A stretch of DNA of 64,000 nucleotides, taken from assembly GCF_000384315.1 (NCBI RefSeq), contig NZ_ARVW01000001.1, positions 1,249,746 to 1,313,745 on the forward strand, read 5' to 3'. The translations under genes and the position numbers were made by a program. Positions within the stretch are counted from its first letter, which is position 1. Each line of letters begins with the position of its first letter. A model generated the notes under the pieces. It had not been told where the DNA came from, made no database searches, and saw nothing but the letters and a program-made list of their open reading frames with translations. The DNA is from Amycolatopsis nigrescens CSC17Ta-90. Its GTDB lineage: Bacteria > Actinomycetota > Actinomycetes > Mycobacteriales > Pseudonocardiaceae. Below are positions 1 to 7,651 of this stretch, piece after piece.

Positions 1-337
1 CAGCTGTGAAAGCCATCAACCGACGAAGGAGAGCACCGTAAGCATGCGACCAGACTGCTCCAACTCCGCGTGCTGACCGAACTCTGGCCATTTTGGGACG
101 CCTGACCATCAGCACTCTCGGCTCAGTGGCATCCGACTCCGCAACACACAACCACGCCCATAACCCCCACGGGTCAAACAGTCGATGGCCGGGGCCAACG
201 AGGGCCCGGCCGACGCGAAAGCCCGCAGCCAGAAACTCGGCCCGGCGCTCACCCGACATAGTGGCGTGATGGCTCTGCCGTACCGTCACCGCCTGGCCCT
301 CGCAGACGGTGAAGTTGCCGACGTGGCCCGCGCTCGC
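1..337. other. Stretch without a recognised gene
   Basis: No convincing gene is seen on either strand. The open frames here run antisense to the neighbouring methyltransferase and show no family resemblance. A ten-codon frame starting at 44 has an AAGGAG 12 bases upstream, but it is too short to judge. The stretch lies downstream of the minus-strand methyltransferase that ends at 338. Confidence 0.5.
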
Positions 338-1183
338 TCAGGTGACCCGCGCGGTCACCAGGGTCTCGAAGGTATAGGGCCGCAGGCCATCGGTACGGCC
401 GGCGAAGTACCGCTCCTGGAGGTCTGCACGTGCGGGGTGGTCCACGACCTTCAGCCCGCACCGGCTGACCAGCCTCTCGATCTCGGATACCGGCCAGCCA
501 GGCTGAAGAGGCTCGCCGACAGAAGCCGCGATCGGTGTGTAGATACGGGCGTATTCCGTCCCCGCGTCGTCGAGCGCAGCGTCCTCGGCCCGGTAGGAGA
601 ACACCACCTCAGACCCGGGAGCAGCCGCCGCGATCGTGTGCAACGTCGACTCGATCGCCTGTGCCGTCAGATAAGGGGCGACGCCCGTCCAGCAGAACAT
701 CGCCGGCTGCGCCCAGTCGAACCCGGCCGCGCCCAGAACATCCTGAACCGGTCCGGCCTCGAAATCAACCGGTACGAATACCTGTGAGGCACTGAGCGGC
801 AGGCCGAGATCTCTGACCCGCTCGAGCTTCCAGGCCTGGGAGGCAGGGTGATCAACCTCGAACACCGTCAGCGAGCCGAGCAGATCCGGCCGCCGCCACG
901 CGAACGAGTCAAGCCCCGCGCCGAGAATCACGTACTGCGTGAAGGCACCAGCAGCCAGCCGGTCCTCGGCGTACCGGCTGCGGGTGCAGACAGCCGCACG
1001 GGCCTCGCTACGGACCGGGCCGGGGAACAGCGGATCGAACTGGTCTCGCAGCTGCTGCCATACCGGGCCGACAAGCACCAGGGCCAGCACATCGTCCAGT
1101 ACCCACGGCGACGCCGTCTCCAGGCGAAACAATCCACGCGACACAGCCGCAAACATCGCGGTCCTGCTCGACGCGCTTTCCAT
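338..1183 (-). CDS. SAM-dependent methyltransferase (LCMT/TIGR00027-like)
   Basis: This 281-residue protein is a probable class I S-adenosylmethionine-dependent methyltransferase of the leucine-carboxyl-methyltransferase-like family that is abundant in actinobacteria. The sequence shows the family pattern YVILGAGLDSFAWR, which holds the SAM-binding glycine loop, followed by VFEVDHPASQAWK and a later CWTGVAPYLT stretch. The open frame extends upstream to 1339, but the ATG at 1181-1183 is preferred because AAGGAGG lies just upstream and the family motifs begin soon after it. The substrate cannot be told from sequence. A second, unrelated methyltransferase lies upstream on the same strand, about 315 bases away. 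Confidence 0.85.
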   Translation of the reverse strand: MESASSRTAMFAAVSRGLFRLETASPWVLDDVLALVLVGPVWQQLRDQFDPLFPGPVRSEARAAVCTRSRYAEDRLAAGAFTQYVILGAGLDSFAWRRPDLLGSLTVFEVDHPASQAWKLERVRDLGLPLSASQVFVPVDFEAGPVQDVLGAAGFDWAQPAMFCWTGVAPYLTAQAIESTLHTIAAAAPGSEVVFSYRAEDAALDDAGTEYARIYTPIAASVGEPLQPGWPVSEIERLVSRCGLKVVDHPARADLQERYFAGRTDGLRPYTFETLVTARVT

Positions 1184-1498
1184 GCATTCCTCCTTGCCGG
1201 CCAGAACCCAGCATGCTGGCCCACACCCACCCACTCCGCGCACTTCATAGGATGCGCCTGAAGCGCCCCGACGGCCATAGCCAGATCGCCTGGCAGCCAC
1301 GATCTGCTCGCCATCGGGATCCTCCAAACGGCCGGGCACGCCAGCGACGTCGCGAGGCAGGGCAGCCAGTCGGCGACACCACCCAGACGGCCCAAGAGAT
1401 CAAGGCAACGATGATGGCCAGCGGCAGGTCTCGCGCCGATGGCACAAGTGCAAACCAGGTGCCAAGATCATTGAGAAAGTGCCATCGGGTTTGGGAAC
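1184..1498. other. Intergenic stretch between two methyltransferases
   Basis: I see no supported gene in these 315 bases. The minus-strand frames are open but resemble no family, and the ribosome site of the downstream methyltransferase occupies the left end. A promoter for that gene probably lies here, but no clear -10/-35 pair stands out. Confidence 0.5.
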
Positions 1499-2665
1499 CT
1501 ACAGAAACTCGCGCACCGTGTCAGCCGGATGATCGAGCCATATCCATTGCCGCCCAGGGGTGACGGTCAGGCCGAATCGGGTGTAGTCCGGCCGTTCCCG
1601 CCTCGTCCACCAGGCGTACGCGGCCTCGATCTCGTCCCACAGGTGCCGGGGACCGTACTGGCGGACCGGATACCTGCCCGCGTCCTGCGCCTGCGGGTTG
1701 ACCTCGACGGTCGCCCATGAGGTGTGGGCGGTGTCCCAGGTCAGCAGTTCGTAGGCGGAGCGGTCGTCACTCCGGTACGCGACGTCCTGTTCGCAGTCCG
1801 GGAGCAGAACCGACACCGCGAACGCACCACCCTGGAAGTCGCCCGTGACGTGCCATGGATGCAAGGGGCTGGTCGATTCGGTGGCACCGGGCTGGTCGTC
1901 GGGCTGGGGTATGTAGCGGTCCGGTCGCCGGCCGCGGAGATCCATGAAGGCGGCACGGTCGGCAAAACGGCCCGAAGCGGTGCCATCGGAGTCCACCACG
2001 AGGCGAGCCAGCGCGAAAGCGAGATAGGCCGTGGCCCACGGCGTCACGATGACGCCGCCCGGCCGGGTCTGTTCGATCCACGCGCTCGGTACGGCACCCC
2101 GGACACCCACTGTGGAAAGGACCCGGTCGTAGGGCGCGCGACCGGGCCAGCCCTTTTCACCGTCGGCGCAGACCAGCGCGGGCGTGTACCCCGCTGACGC
2201 AAGCGCGGCTCGGGCGTGGGTCGACACCTCCTGGTCGATTTCCACCGTGGTCACCTGCTCGCTGCCGAGGCGTTCGCACAGCAGCGCGGTGTTGTACCCG
2301 GTCCCGGTCCCGATCTCCAGTACCCGGAGGCCGTCCGTCACATCCATCGCCTTGAGCATCGCCGCCATGACCCCGGGCATGGACGAGGAGGAAGTGATGC
2401 TGCGGCCGATACCGTCCGGCCTTGCCGGTACGCCGTCGTCGACCTGGGTGACGATGAACTCGTCGCGGTGAATGGGCTCTCGCCAGGCCACCGGATCTTC
2501 GTCTCTGCGCACCGGTAAGTAACCGCGACCGTCCGGTTTCGGACGCCAGATGGTCTCCGGGATGAACCGTTCGCGATCCACCGCGAGAAACGGCCTCTTC
2601 CACTGCTCGGTCAGGTGCCCTTTCTCACCGAGCAGCTCGACCAGCGAGGACCACCGCTGGTTCAA
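1499..2665 (-). CDS. Protein-L-isoaspartate methyltransferase-like enzyme
   Basis: This 388-residue protein belongs to the PCMT fold. Residues about 110-130 carry LRVLEIGTGTGYNTALL, the SAM-binding motif of protein-L-isoaspartate O-methyltransferases, followed by VTTVEID, and a C-terminal extension of about 170 residues makes it longer than housekeeping Pcm (about 210). The length and the N-terminal pattern match the methyltransferases associated with ATP-grasp and other modified-peptide (RiPP) clusters, so peptide O-methylation or aspartimide formation is a possible role. No ATP-grasp gene is visible beside it. The TTG start overlaps the stop of a 38-codon proline-rich ORF (TTGA), and no separate ribosome site is visible, which suggests translational coupling. 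Confidence 0.8.
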   Translation of the reverse strand: MNQRWSSLVELLGEKGHLTEQWKRPFLAVDRERFIPETIWRPKPDGRGYLPVRRDEDPVAWREPIHRDEFIVTQVDDGVPARPDGIGRSITSSSSMPGVMAAMLKAMDVTDGLRVLEIGTGTGYNTALLCERLGSEQVTTVEIDQEVSTHARAALASAGYTPALVCADGEKGWPGRAPYDRVLSTVGVRGAVPSAWIEQTRPGGVIVTPWATAYLAFALARLVVDSDGTASGRFADRAAFMDLRGRRPDRYIPQPDDQPGATESTSPLHPWHVTGDFQGGAFAVSVLLPDCEQDVAYRSDDRSAYELLTWDTAHTSWATVEVNPQAQDAGRYPVRQYGPRHLWDEIEAAYAWWTRRERPDYTRFGLTVTPGRQWIWLDHPADTVREFL

Positions 2666-2778
2666 CGATCACGCTTGCCATGCTTGCCGGGCGGCGGTTC
2701 CCGAGGCGGTGGCGGCGGCGACCCGGGAGGGGGCTGTCGGTCGCCCTCAGCGGGGTCCGGTTTTTCGCGTTTGCCCAT
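2662..2778 (-). CDS. Small proline-rich peptide coupled to the PCMT-like gene
   Basis: The frame encodes 38 residues starting MGKREK, very rich in proline (including PPPGSPPPPP) and in Lys/Arg/Glu, and ending KHGKRDR. Its stop overlaps the TTG start of the methyltransferase by TTGA, an arrangement typical of coupled bacterial genes. No strong Shine-Dalgarno precedes its ATG. TACCGT (TANNNT) lies 8 bases upstream, so a leaderless transcript is possible. I recognise no family. It could be a substrate or precursor peptide of the methyltransferase, a regulatory leader peptide, or chance. Confidence 0.4.
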   Translation of the reverse strand: MGKREKPDPAEGDRQPPPGSPPPPPREPPPGKHGKRDR

Positions 2779-3097
2779 ATAAGGAACGGTACCGAGATCG
2801 GCCACGACCGAACATGCGGCAAACGAGCGAGCACGGCTCACAACCAGGTGACAGTCTCGATCGCTGTCGTCCTCGACCTGTTCCGAAACGCACGCGGCCC
2901 ACATCGGGACACATTCGCACCGGTGGCGGCCGAGTTCGCCAGAACCAACTGAACCGCGCCTCCTCGCTCTCGCACGCATCCTGAAATTTCACAGGTGTAG
3001 CCGGCATCAGCCGGGTGACCACCCCGGACCGCATCGTCGCCGCGGTACCACTAACCGGATCCTTGGCTCGCGGCATGCGACCTCGTGTCGCACCTTG
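2779..3097. other. Intergenic stretch upstream of the proline-rich ORF
   Basis: About 320 bases hold no recognisable gene. They lie between the 3' end of the TetR gene and the small proline-rich ORF, all on the minus strand. They presumably contain the promoter for the small ORF and methyltransferase, but I could not identify it with confidence. Confidence 0.5.
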
Positions 3098-3667
3098 TCA
3101 TAGCGGGCGGCGCAGCCCGTCCAGCACGAGGGTGATGACGTCGTCGGCTTCGGCCCGCCAGTTGGGACGGTCATGAGCCGCGCCGATGCCATGCAGGGCC
3201 ATCATGACGGCACCGGCATCCACGTCGTCGCGGACGGCGCCGTCCTTCACGGCGGCGGCCACCAGGTCGGTGACAGCCTGCTCCAGCGCTCGGCTGCCCT
3301 CGGCGAGGACACCTGAGCGGTCGGACCATAGCGTGGCCAGTGTCCGGGCGAGGCCCTGGTGGGCGGCTATGTGGTCGACCATGTTGCGTAGGAAGGTCGC
3401 CAAAGCCTGCGCTGCGGGCAGCGTGGCCTGTAACTGGCGGGCGCGGTCGCACAGCGTGGCGACTTCTCCGTGGTAGACCGCCTCGGCCAGCGCTTCCCGA
3501 GTGGGGAAGTGGCGGTACAGCGTGCCGGTGCCCACCCCGGCCAGGCGGGCGAAATCGTCGAAGCGCAGGTCGAAGAAGTCACCGGCGTCGAAGACTTCCC
3601 TAGCGGTGGCGAGCAGGGCCTCGCGCTTGCGCTGAGCGTCGGCTCGCAGTGGCTTGGCGGCGTTCAT
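3098..3667 (-). CDS. TetR family transcriptional regulator
   Basis: This 189-residue protein has the TetR plan. An N-terminal helix-turn-helix (REALLATAREVF ... FDDFARLAGVGTGTLYRHFPTREAL, about residues 15-60) is followed by an all-helical ligand-binding domain. The ATG is preceded by GAGGGAG. It is divergent from a ketopantoate-reductase-like gene, and the 90-bp gap holds two near-identical palindromes lying in a strong promoter, so it most likely represses that gene and possibly itself. The downstream P450 and ferredoxin may be in the same regulon. The ligand is unknown. Confidence 0.92.
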   Translation of the reverse strand: MNAAKPLRADAQRKREALLATAREVFDAGDFFDLRFDDFARLAGVGTGTLYRHFPTREALAEAVYHGEVATLCDRARQLQATLPAAQALATFLRNMVDHIAAHQGLARTLATLWSDRSGVLAEGSRALEQAVTDLVAAAVKDGAVRDDVDAGAVMMALHGIGAAHDRPNWRAEADDVITLVLDGLRRPL

Positions 3668-3680
3668 GCGCTCCCTCGCG

Positions 3681-3730
3681 TTGACAAATGGAGATTATCT
3701 CCATATTTTGAAAGTGGAGATTACCTCCAA
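3681..3730 (+). promoter_or_regulatory. Promoter with twin TetR-type operators
   Basis: TTGACA at 3681-3686 and TATTTT at 3704-3709 are separated by 17 bp, a near-consensus housekeeping promoter reading toward the gene at 3757. The spacer contains a perfect 17-bp palindrome, ATGGAGATTATCTCCAT (3688-3704). A second copy, TGGAGATTACCTCCA (3715-3729), has one mismatched pair and is centred 26 bp further downstream. This geometry fits repression by the divergent TetR protein. The binding itself is inferred. Confidence 0.75.
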
Positions 3731-3756
3731 ATCGATCCTACCCCACGAGGTACCAC

Positions 3757-4722
3757 GTGAAGATCCTGATGTTCGGCCGAGGCGTGATCGCCACCATCTA
3801 CGGCTGGACCCTGCACCAGTCGGGGCATGACGTCGAGTTCTACGTCCGGCCGGGTCGCGCAGCGACCTACGAAGACGCGGTGGACCTCGACCTGGTCGAT
3901 ACGCGGCGCCGAGTGTGGGGACAGCGCGTCGTGGAGAAGTGGCCGGTGCGCTACCGCGAGGCGCTGGAGCCCGACCACGACTTCGACCTGATCGTGCTCA
4001 GCGTGCCCCACCACCGCCTCCCAGAAGCGACAGCCTTCCTGGCCCCGCGTGTCAGCCAGGCCACGATCCTGATCTTCGGCAACCTCTGGACCGAGCCACT
4101 CACCGCGATCGGCACACTCCCCCTCGACCAACTCGCCTGGGGCTTTCCCCAAGCCGGTGGCGGTTTCGACGAGAACGGCGTGCTCAACGGGGCACTGCTG
4201 CCCTCGGTCATCTTCGGCACCCTCGGCCAGCCCCCGACCGACCGGGAGCGAGCCGCGCGCCAGGCGTTTCGCGAAGCCGGGCTCCGAATCAAGGAGCAGC
4301 CCGACTTCCGCGGCTGGCTGTGGGTCCACTTCGCCTCGGACGCCGGCCTGTTCTCGCAGGGCCTACGGCTGGGTTCCCTGTCCAAACTGGCCGGGTCCAC
4401 GAACAACCTACGCGAAGGACTGCTAGCCGGCCGCGAACTACTGCCGCTCCTCCAAGCGCGCGGCGTCGACCTGCAACGACACCGCGGCGGTGTGCTGCCG
4501 TTCCGGGCACCCACCTGGCTGACCGCACCCGTACTCGCCTGGCTGACCGCTCATGTCGCGCTCGCACGCGTAAGTCTCGCAGCGCAGTCCGACCCCAACG
4601 CTGAAGAGCCCCGCGAGATCTGCCGGGACACCCTGGCCGAAGCACGACGACTGGGCATCTCAGTACCACGACTAGAAGCGGCAGAACCGCTCTTTGCCCG
4701 TGAGGGGACGGACCGAGTCTGA
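3757..4722 (+). CDS. Ketopantoate reductase family oxidoreductase
   Basis: The 321-residue protein begins MKILMFGRGVIATIYG, the glycine-rich NAD(P)-binding turn of the ApbA/PanE (2-dehydropantoate 2-reductase) N-terminal domain. It continues with FDLIVLSVPHHRL, typical of that fold. It starts with GTG six bases after CGAGG. Housekeeping PanE makes pantoate for coenzyme A, but this copy sits under a TetR-type operator beside a P450, so it is more likely an accessory dehydrogenase acting on another keto acid or alcohol. The C-terminal half is less typical of the family, and the substrate is unknown. Confidence 0.75.
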   Translation: MKILMFGRGVIATIYGWTLHQSGHDVEFYVRPGRAATYEDAVDLDLVDTRRRVWGQRVVEKWPVRYREALEPDHDFDLIVLSVPHHRLPEATAFLAPRVSQATILIFGNLWTEPLTAIGTLPLDQLAWGFPQAGGGFDENGVLNGALLPSVIFGTLGQPPTDRERAARQAFREAGLRIKEQPDFRGWLWVHFASDAGLFSQGLRLGSLSKLAGSTNNLREGLLAGRELLPLLQARGVDLQRHRGGVLPFRAPTWLTAPVLAWLTAHVALARVSLAAQSDPNAEEPREICRDTLAEARRLGISVPRLEAAEPLFAREGTDRV

Positions 4723-4855
4723 ATCCTCCGATGTTGTCGGTCCCGCCGCACCACAGAGCCAACCCGGTCGCACCGTCGAGCAACTGCCGTTCACACACGG
4801 CTTTTCGCTGTCCAGCCTCTATCGCCTGTCCGTGACGTCGTGGAAGGAAAAAGTC

Positions 4856-6061
4856 ATGACTACCGCCGAGAAGCACGAGTTCCCCATGGCCCGCACGTGC
4901 CCGTTCGCGCCGCCACCGGCGTATGAAGAAATCCGCGAACAAGAGCCGGTCTCGCGGGTTCGTCTGCCCGACGGAGGGTGGGCCTGGGTGGTCAGCCGCC
5001 ACGAGGACGTGCGAACCGCGTTGAACGACCGGCGGTTCAGCGCCGACCGGCAGCATCCGGACTTCCCGGCGCTGGTCGAGGGCGAGGCGGCGTCCCGGCG
5101 GCCGGACGAGGAGCGCTTCCTGATCGCGATGGACGCGCCCGAGCACGGGCCGGCGCGCAGGGCCGTACTCGGCGAGTTCACGGTGCGCCGGTTGGAGGCG
5201 CTGCGGCCGCGGATCCAGGAGATCGTCAACGAGCGGATCGACGCGCTGCTGGCCGGGCCGCGGCCCGGTGACCTGGTGGACGCGCTGTCCCTGCCGGTTC
5301 CGTCACTGGTGATCTGCGAGATGCTGGGTGTGCCCTACGCCGACCATGAGTTCTTCCAGGAGAACACGGTGAAGGTGATCAAGCAGTCGACGCCGCCCGA
5401 GGAGCGGTGGGCGGCGATGGAGGCCATCCAGGGCTATATGGCCGACCTCATCGCGGAGAAGGAACATAACCCGCCGGACGACCTGCTCGGGCGGCAGATC
5501 GTCAAGCTGCGCGCGGACGGCACCTACCGGAGGACGTCGCTGGCCGGCATGGGCTTGCTGCTGCTCGTGGCCGGCCACGAGACGACGGCGAACATGATCT
5601 CGCTGTCGACCGTGGCGTTCCTGCGCAACCCGGAGCAGCTCGCGATGATCAAGGCCGACCCCGGCAAAACGCTCAACGCAGTCGAGGAGATGCTGCGATA
5701 CTTCACGATCATCGATGTGGCGACGGCCCGGCTGTGCGTCGAGGACATCGAGGTCGGCGGGCAGCTGATCCGCGCCGGCGAAGGAGTGCTGGCGCTCGGT
5801 CATTCGGCCAACCGGGACCCGCGGGCATTCGAGAACCCGGACGAGCTCGACATCGAACGCGGCGCGCGCCACCACGTCGCGTTCGGGTTCGGGCCGCACC
5901 AGTGCCTGGGCCAGAACCTGGCTCGGATGGAACTCCAGATCGTGTTCGACACGCTGTTCCGCCGCGTCCCCAGCCTGGAGCTCGCGGTGGATGTCGACGA
6001 GCTGCCGTTCAAGGACGACGCGAACATCTACGGCCTCTACCAGCTCCCGGTGACCTGGTAG
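4856..6061 (+). CDS. Cytochrome P450 (CYP105-like)
   Basis: This 401-residue heme monooxygenase shows the I-helix oxygen-binding motif AGHETT (about 239-244), the ExxR motif within EEMLR (278-281) and the heme loop FGFGPHQCLG with cysteine 350 as the iron ligand. The frame is open upstream to 4694, but the ATG at 4856 follows GGAAGG and gives the usual bacterial P450 length. The sequence style (N-terminal FPMARTCPFAPPPAYEEI, FSADRQHPDFP) resembles the CYP105 group, soluble enzymes of actinomycete secondary metabolism and xenobiotic oxidation. A [3Fe-4S] ferredoxin follows directly and is the likely electron donor. No reductase gene is adjacent. Confidence 0.93.
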   Translation: MTTAEKHEFPMARTCPFAPPPAYEEIREQEPVSRVRLPDGGWAWVVSRHEDVRTALNDRRFSADRQHPDFPALVEGEAASRRPDEERFLIAMDAPEHGPARRAVLGEFTVRRLEALRPRIQEIVNERIDALLAGPRPGDLVDALSLPVPSLVICEMLGVPYADHEFFQENTVKVIKQSTPPEERWAAMEAIQGYMADLIAEKEHNPPDDLLGRQIVKLRADGTYRRTSLAGMGLLLLVAGHETTANMISLSTVAFLRNPEQLAMIKADPGKTLNAVEEMLRYFTIIDVATARLCVEDIEVGGQLIRAGEGVLALGHSANRDPRAFENPDELDIERGARHHVAFGFGPHQCLGQNLARMELQIVFDTLFRRVPSLELAVDVDELPFKDDANIYGLYQLPVTW

Positions 6062-6098
6062 CGGACGAACTGCCATCCCCACCTCAGGAGGAGAGGCC

Positions 6099-6293
6099 AT
6101 GAAGATCATCGTGGACACCAGCAAGTGCGTCGGTGCCGGACAGTGTGTGCTCACTGAGCCCGCGCTGTTCGACCAGAGCGAGGACGACGGCACAATCATC
6201 GTGCTGAACGAGACACCGGAGGGCGAGCTGGTCGAGAAGGCACGCGAAGCGGCGCACGTGTGCCCCAGCCAGGCCCTCTCCCTGGAAGAGTGA
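6099..6293 (+). CDS. [3Fe-4S] ferredoxin
   Basis: A 64-residue acidic protein with cysteines at 10, 16 and 54 (KCVGAGQC and HVCPS), the three-cysteine pattern of P450-associated [3Fe-4S] ferredoxins of the Streptomyces SuaB/SubB type. An AGGAGGAG ribosome site lies just upstream, and the gene follows the P450 by 37 bases, so the two are almost certainly cotranscribed. It should pass electrons from a ferredoxin reductase encoded elsewhere to the P450. Confidence 0.92.
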   Translation: MKIIVDTSKCVGAGQCVLTEPALFDQSEDDGTIIVLNETPEGELVEKAREAAHVCPSQALSLEE

Positions 6294-6717
6294 GTCAATC
6301 CGTGGATGGCCCTACAGCCTGAAACGATCACGCTGATCGGTGTGGGACGCTGAACGGCGCGTGTCCGCTCAAACAGGGCGAACTCTCACGAAGGGTCCCT
6401 GCCGCGTGACAGTGTGCCTCGACCTAACCGAATCACGCTGGCGTCCTGGCCGCCGTGTCGGCGGAGCTCGTCATCCAGTTCGGCATTTCGCAGTGTGAGG
6501 ACTTGGATCTGGTTGGCGTAGATGCGGATGGTGTTCGGGGACCGATGGCATATCGCCACCATCGAGGGTCTCCAGCCGGCCGGGACCGAGATCGCCCTCC
6601 TTTGCGGTCTGAAGTGGACAGTCGACTATCAGTGCTGGGAATGCGACTAAGAATATCGCTGCCGAAACGGAAATCCCGTTCTCGGCGGCCATCCGGGCGC
6701 CCCGGCAGAAGGAAAAG
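6294..6717. other. Gene-poor gap with a mobile-element relic
   Basis: The gap between the ferredoxin and the small XRE regulator contains only one stretch that looks like former coding sequence, a minus-strand relic at 6386-6562 listed separately. The right end holds the AAGGAAAAG ribosome site of the XRE gene. No other supported gene is seen. Confidence 0.5.
6386..6562 (-). pseudogene. Fragment of a DUF6262/TnpC-like protein
   Basis: A 58-codon minus-strand frame contains NTIRIYANQIQVLTLRNAEL followed by DDELRR and ends VIRLGRG plus a short tail. This matches my memory of the C-terminal coiled coil of DUF6262 proteins (TnpC-like accessory proteins encoded beside tyrosine recombinases of Tn554-type elements). 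The DNA-binding N-terminal half and any recombinase are absent, and the upstream sequence is not family-like. It is read as the 3' remnant of a lost mobile element. A homology search is needed to confirm the family. Confidence 0.45.
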
Positions 6718-6945
6718 ATGGAGACCAACGGCGCCGAGTACACGTTCCTGATGGCCGAACTGATTCGCCTGCGCCATAAGCAGGGCCTCACGCAGAAGGA
6801 CGTGGCTCATCGGATGGGTGTCGACCCGGCCACCGTGTGCCGGATAGAGAAGGGCCTCCGCAGCGAAGTTCGCATCGCCCATCTCCAGGCCTATGCCGAG
6901 ACCATGGGCCTTCGCGTCGCCATGGTCCTCACCGTCGCCGGCTAG
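6718..6945 (+). CDS. Small XRE family DNA-binding protein
   Basis: This 75-residue protein is almost entirely one Cro/C1-type helix-turn-helix: FLMAELIRLRHKQGLTQKDV, then AHRMGVDPATVCRIEKG and LQAYAETMGLRVAMVL. AAGGAAAAG precedes the ATG. Proteins of this size and pattern often act as antitoxins or phage-type regulators, but no toxin-like frame is visible on either side. It lies next to a mobile-element relic and may be left over from the same element. Confidence 0.8.
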   Translation: METNGAEYTFLMAELIRLRHKQGLTQKDVAHRMGVDPATVCRIEKGLRSEVRIAHLQAYAETMGLRVAMVLTVAG

Positions 6946-7021
6946 CGCCGCGCGTGTTGGCCCGTTGTGCGGGGGATCTAGTAGCGTGCCGGGCGAAGTG
7001 CGTCCGGCGGGAGGTGACGAG

Positions 7022-7651
7022 GTGAGCCAGCTCGTGTCGCCGGCAGTCCACGCGCCGCAGCGCGGTCTCCGGAGGTGGGGAAACGCCGCCAGCGTACTGA
7101 TCGCCCTGTGCGCGCTGGCCGACATCGCCGGTGTCTGGGCCGCCTGGCGCGCCCACCTGGACGGGACGGAAGCGGCGCTGAACCTCGCCGGGACCGTGAA
7201 CTGGATCTTCTACCTGCTCTGCGTCCCGGCGGTCGGCACCTTCCTGGTCTGGTTCTGGCTGGCGCGGGCCGACGCGGAACGCCGGTCAGCGGCCCATCGC
7301 CATCGCCGGGGCCGCGGCTGGGTGCTCGGCGCCTGGTTCTGCCCGGTGGTGAACCTCTGGTACCCGCACACGATCATGGCCGACATCTGGCTGGCCGACC
7401 CGGCGCGGAGCAAGCGGCCGGTCGACTGGTGGTGGGGACTGTTCCTCGGCAGCCTCCTCGTCGACCGGTACGCGATCCGGGCCGAACTCGGGAACGCGGC
7501 CGCACACGGCTTCACCGCCGCCCTGAAGAAGGGCACCCTCGCCGCCGTCCTGTTCACCGGGGCCGCCGTGCTGATCATCCACATCATCCACCGCATCGGC
7601 GAAAGCCCGGCCTCGCGAGATCACGAGGCCGGGCCGCTCGCCGAGGTCTAG
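7022..7651 (+). CDS. DUF4328 membrane protein
   Basis: A 209-residue protein with about four hydrophobic segments separated by the family-typical stretch GWVLGAWFCPVVNLWYP and a conserved W-rich loop (VDWWWGLFL). This is the pattern of DUF4328 proteins, integral membrane proteins of unknown function in actinobacteria. The GTG start at 7022 follows GGGAGG; the frame is open upstream to 6893 but without a ribosome site. Its TAG stop shares the palindrome CTAG with the stop of the convergent carboxylesterase gene. Confidence 0.8.
   Translation: MSQLVSPAVHAPQRGLRRWGNAASVLIALCALADIAGVWAAWRAHLDGTEAALNLAGTVNWIFYLLCVPAVGTFLVWFWLARADAERRSAAHRHRRGRGWVLGAWFCPVVNLWYPHTIMADIWLADPARSKRPVDWWWGLFLGSLLVDRYAIRAELGNAAAHGFTAALKKGTLAAVLFTGAAVLIIHIIHRIGESPASRDHEAGPLAEV

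Noticed and set aside
44..76. Ten-codon frame (MRPDCSNSAC) with AAGGAG upstream, like a cysteine leader peptide
   Set aside because: It is very short, nothing downstream on the plus strand would be regulated by it, and no attenuator stem was seen.
1245..1445. Minus-strand 66-codon frame with a hydrophobic segment starting GTG
   Set aside because: It has no ribosome site and no family resemblance, and adjacent frames are equally open in this GC-rich stretch.
6522..6650. Plus-strand 42-codon frame containing WHIATIEGLQPAGTEIALLC
   Set aside because: It lies antisense to the DUF6262-like relic, has no ribosome site, and the relic strand explains the sequence better.
7648..7651. CTAG shared by two stop codons as a possible regulatory palindrome
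   Set aside because: Four bases is chance level; it is simply the overlap of two convergent TAG stops.
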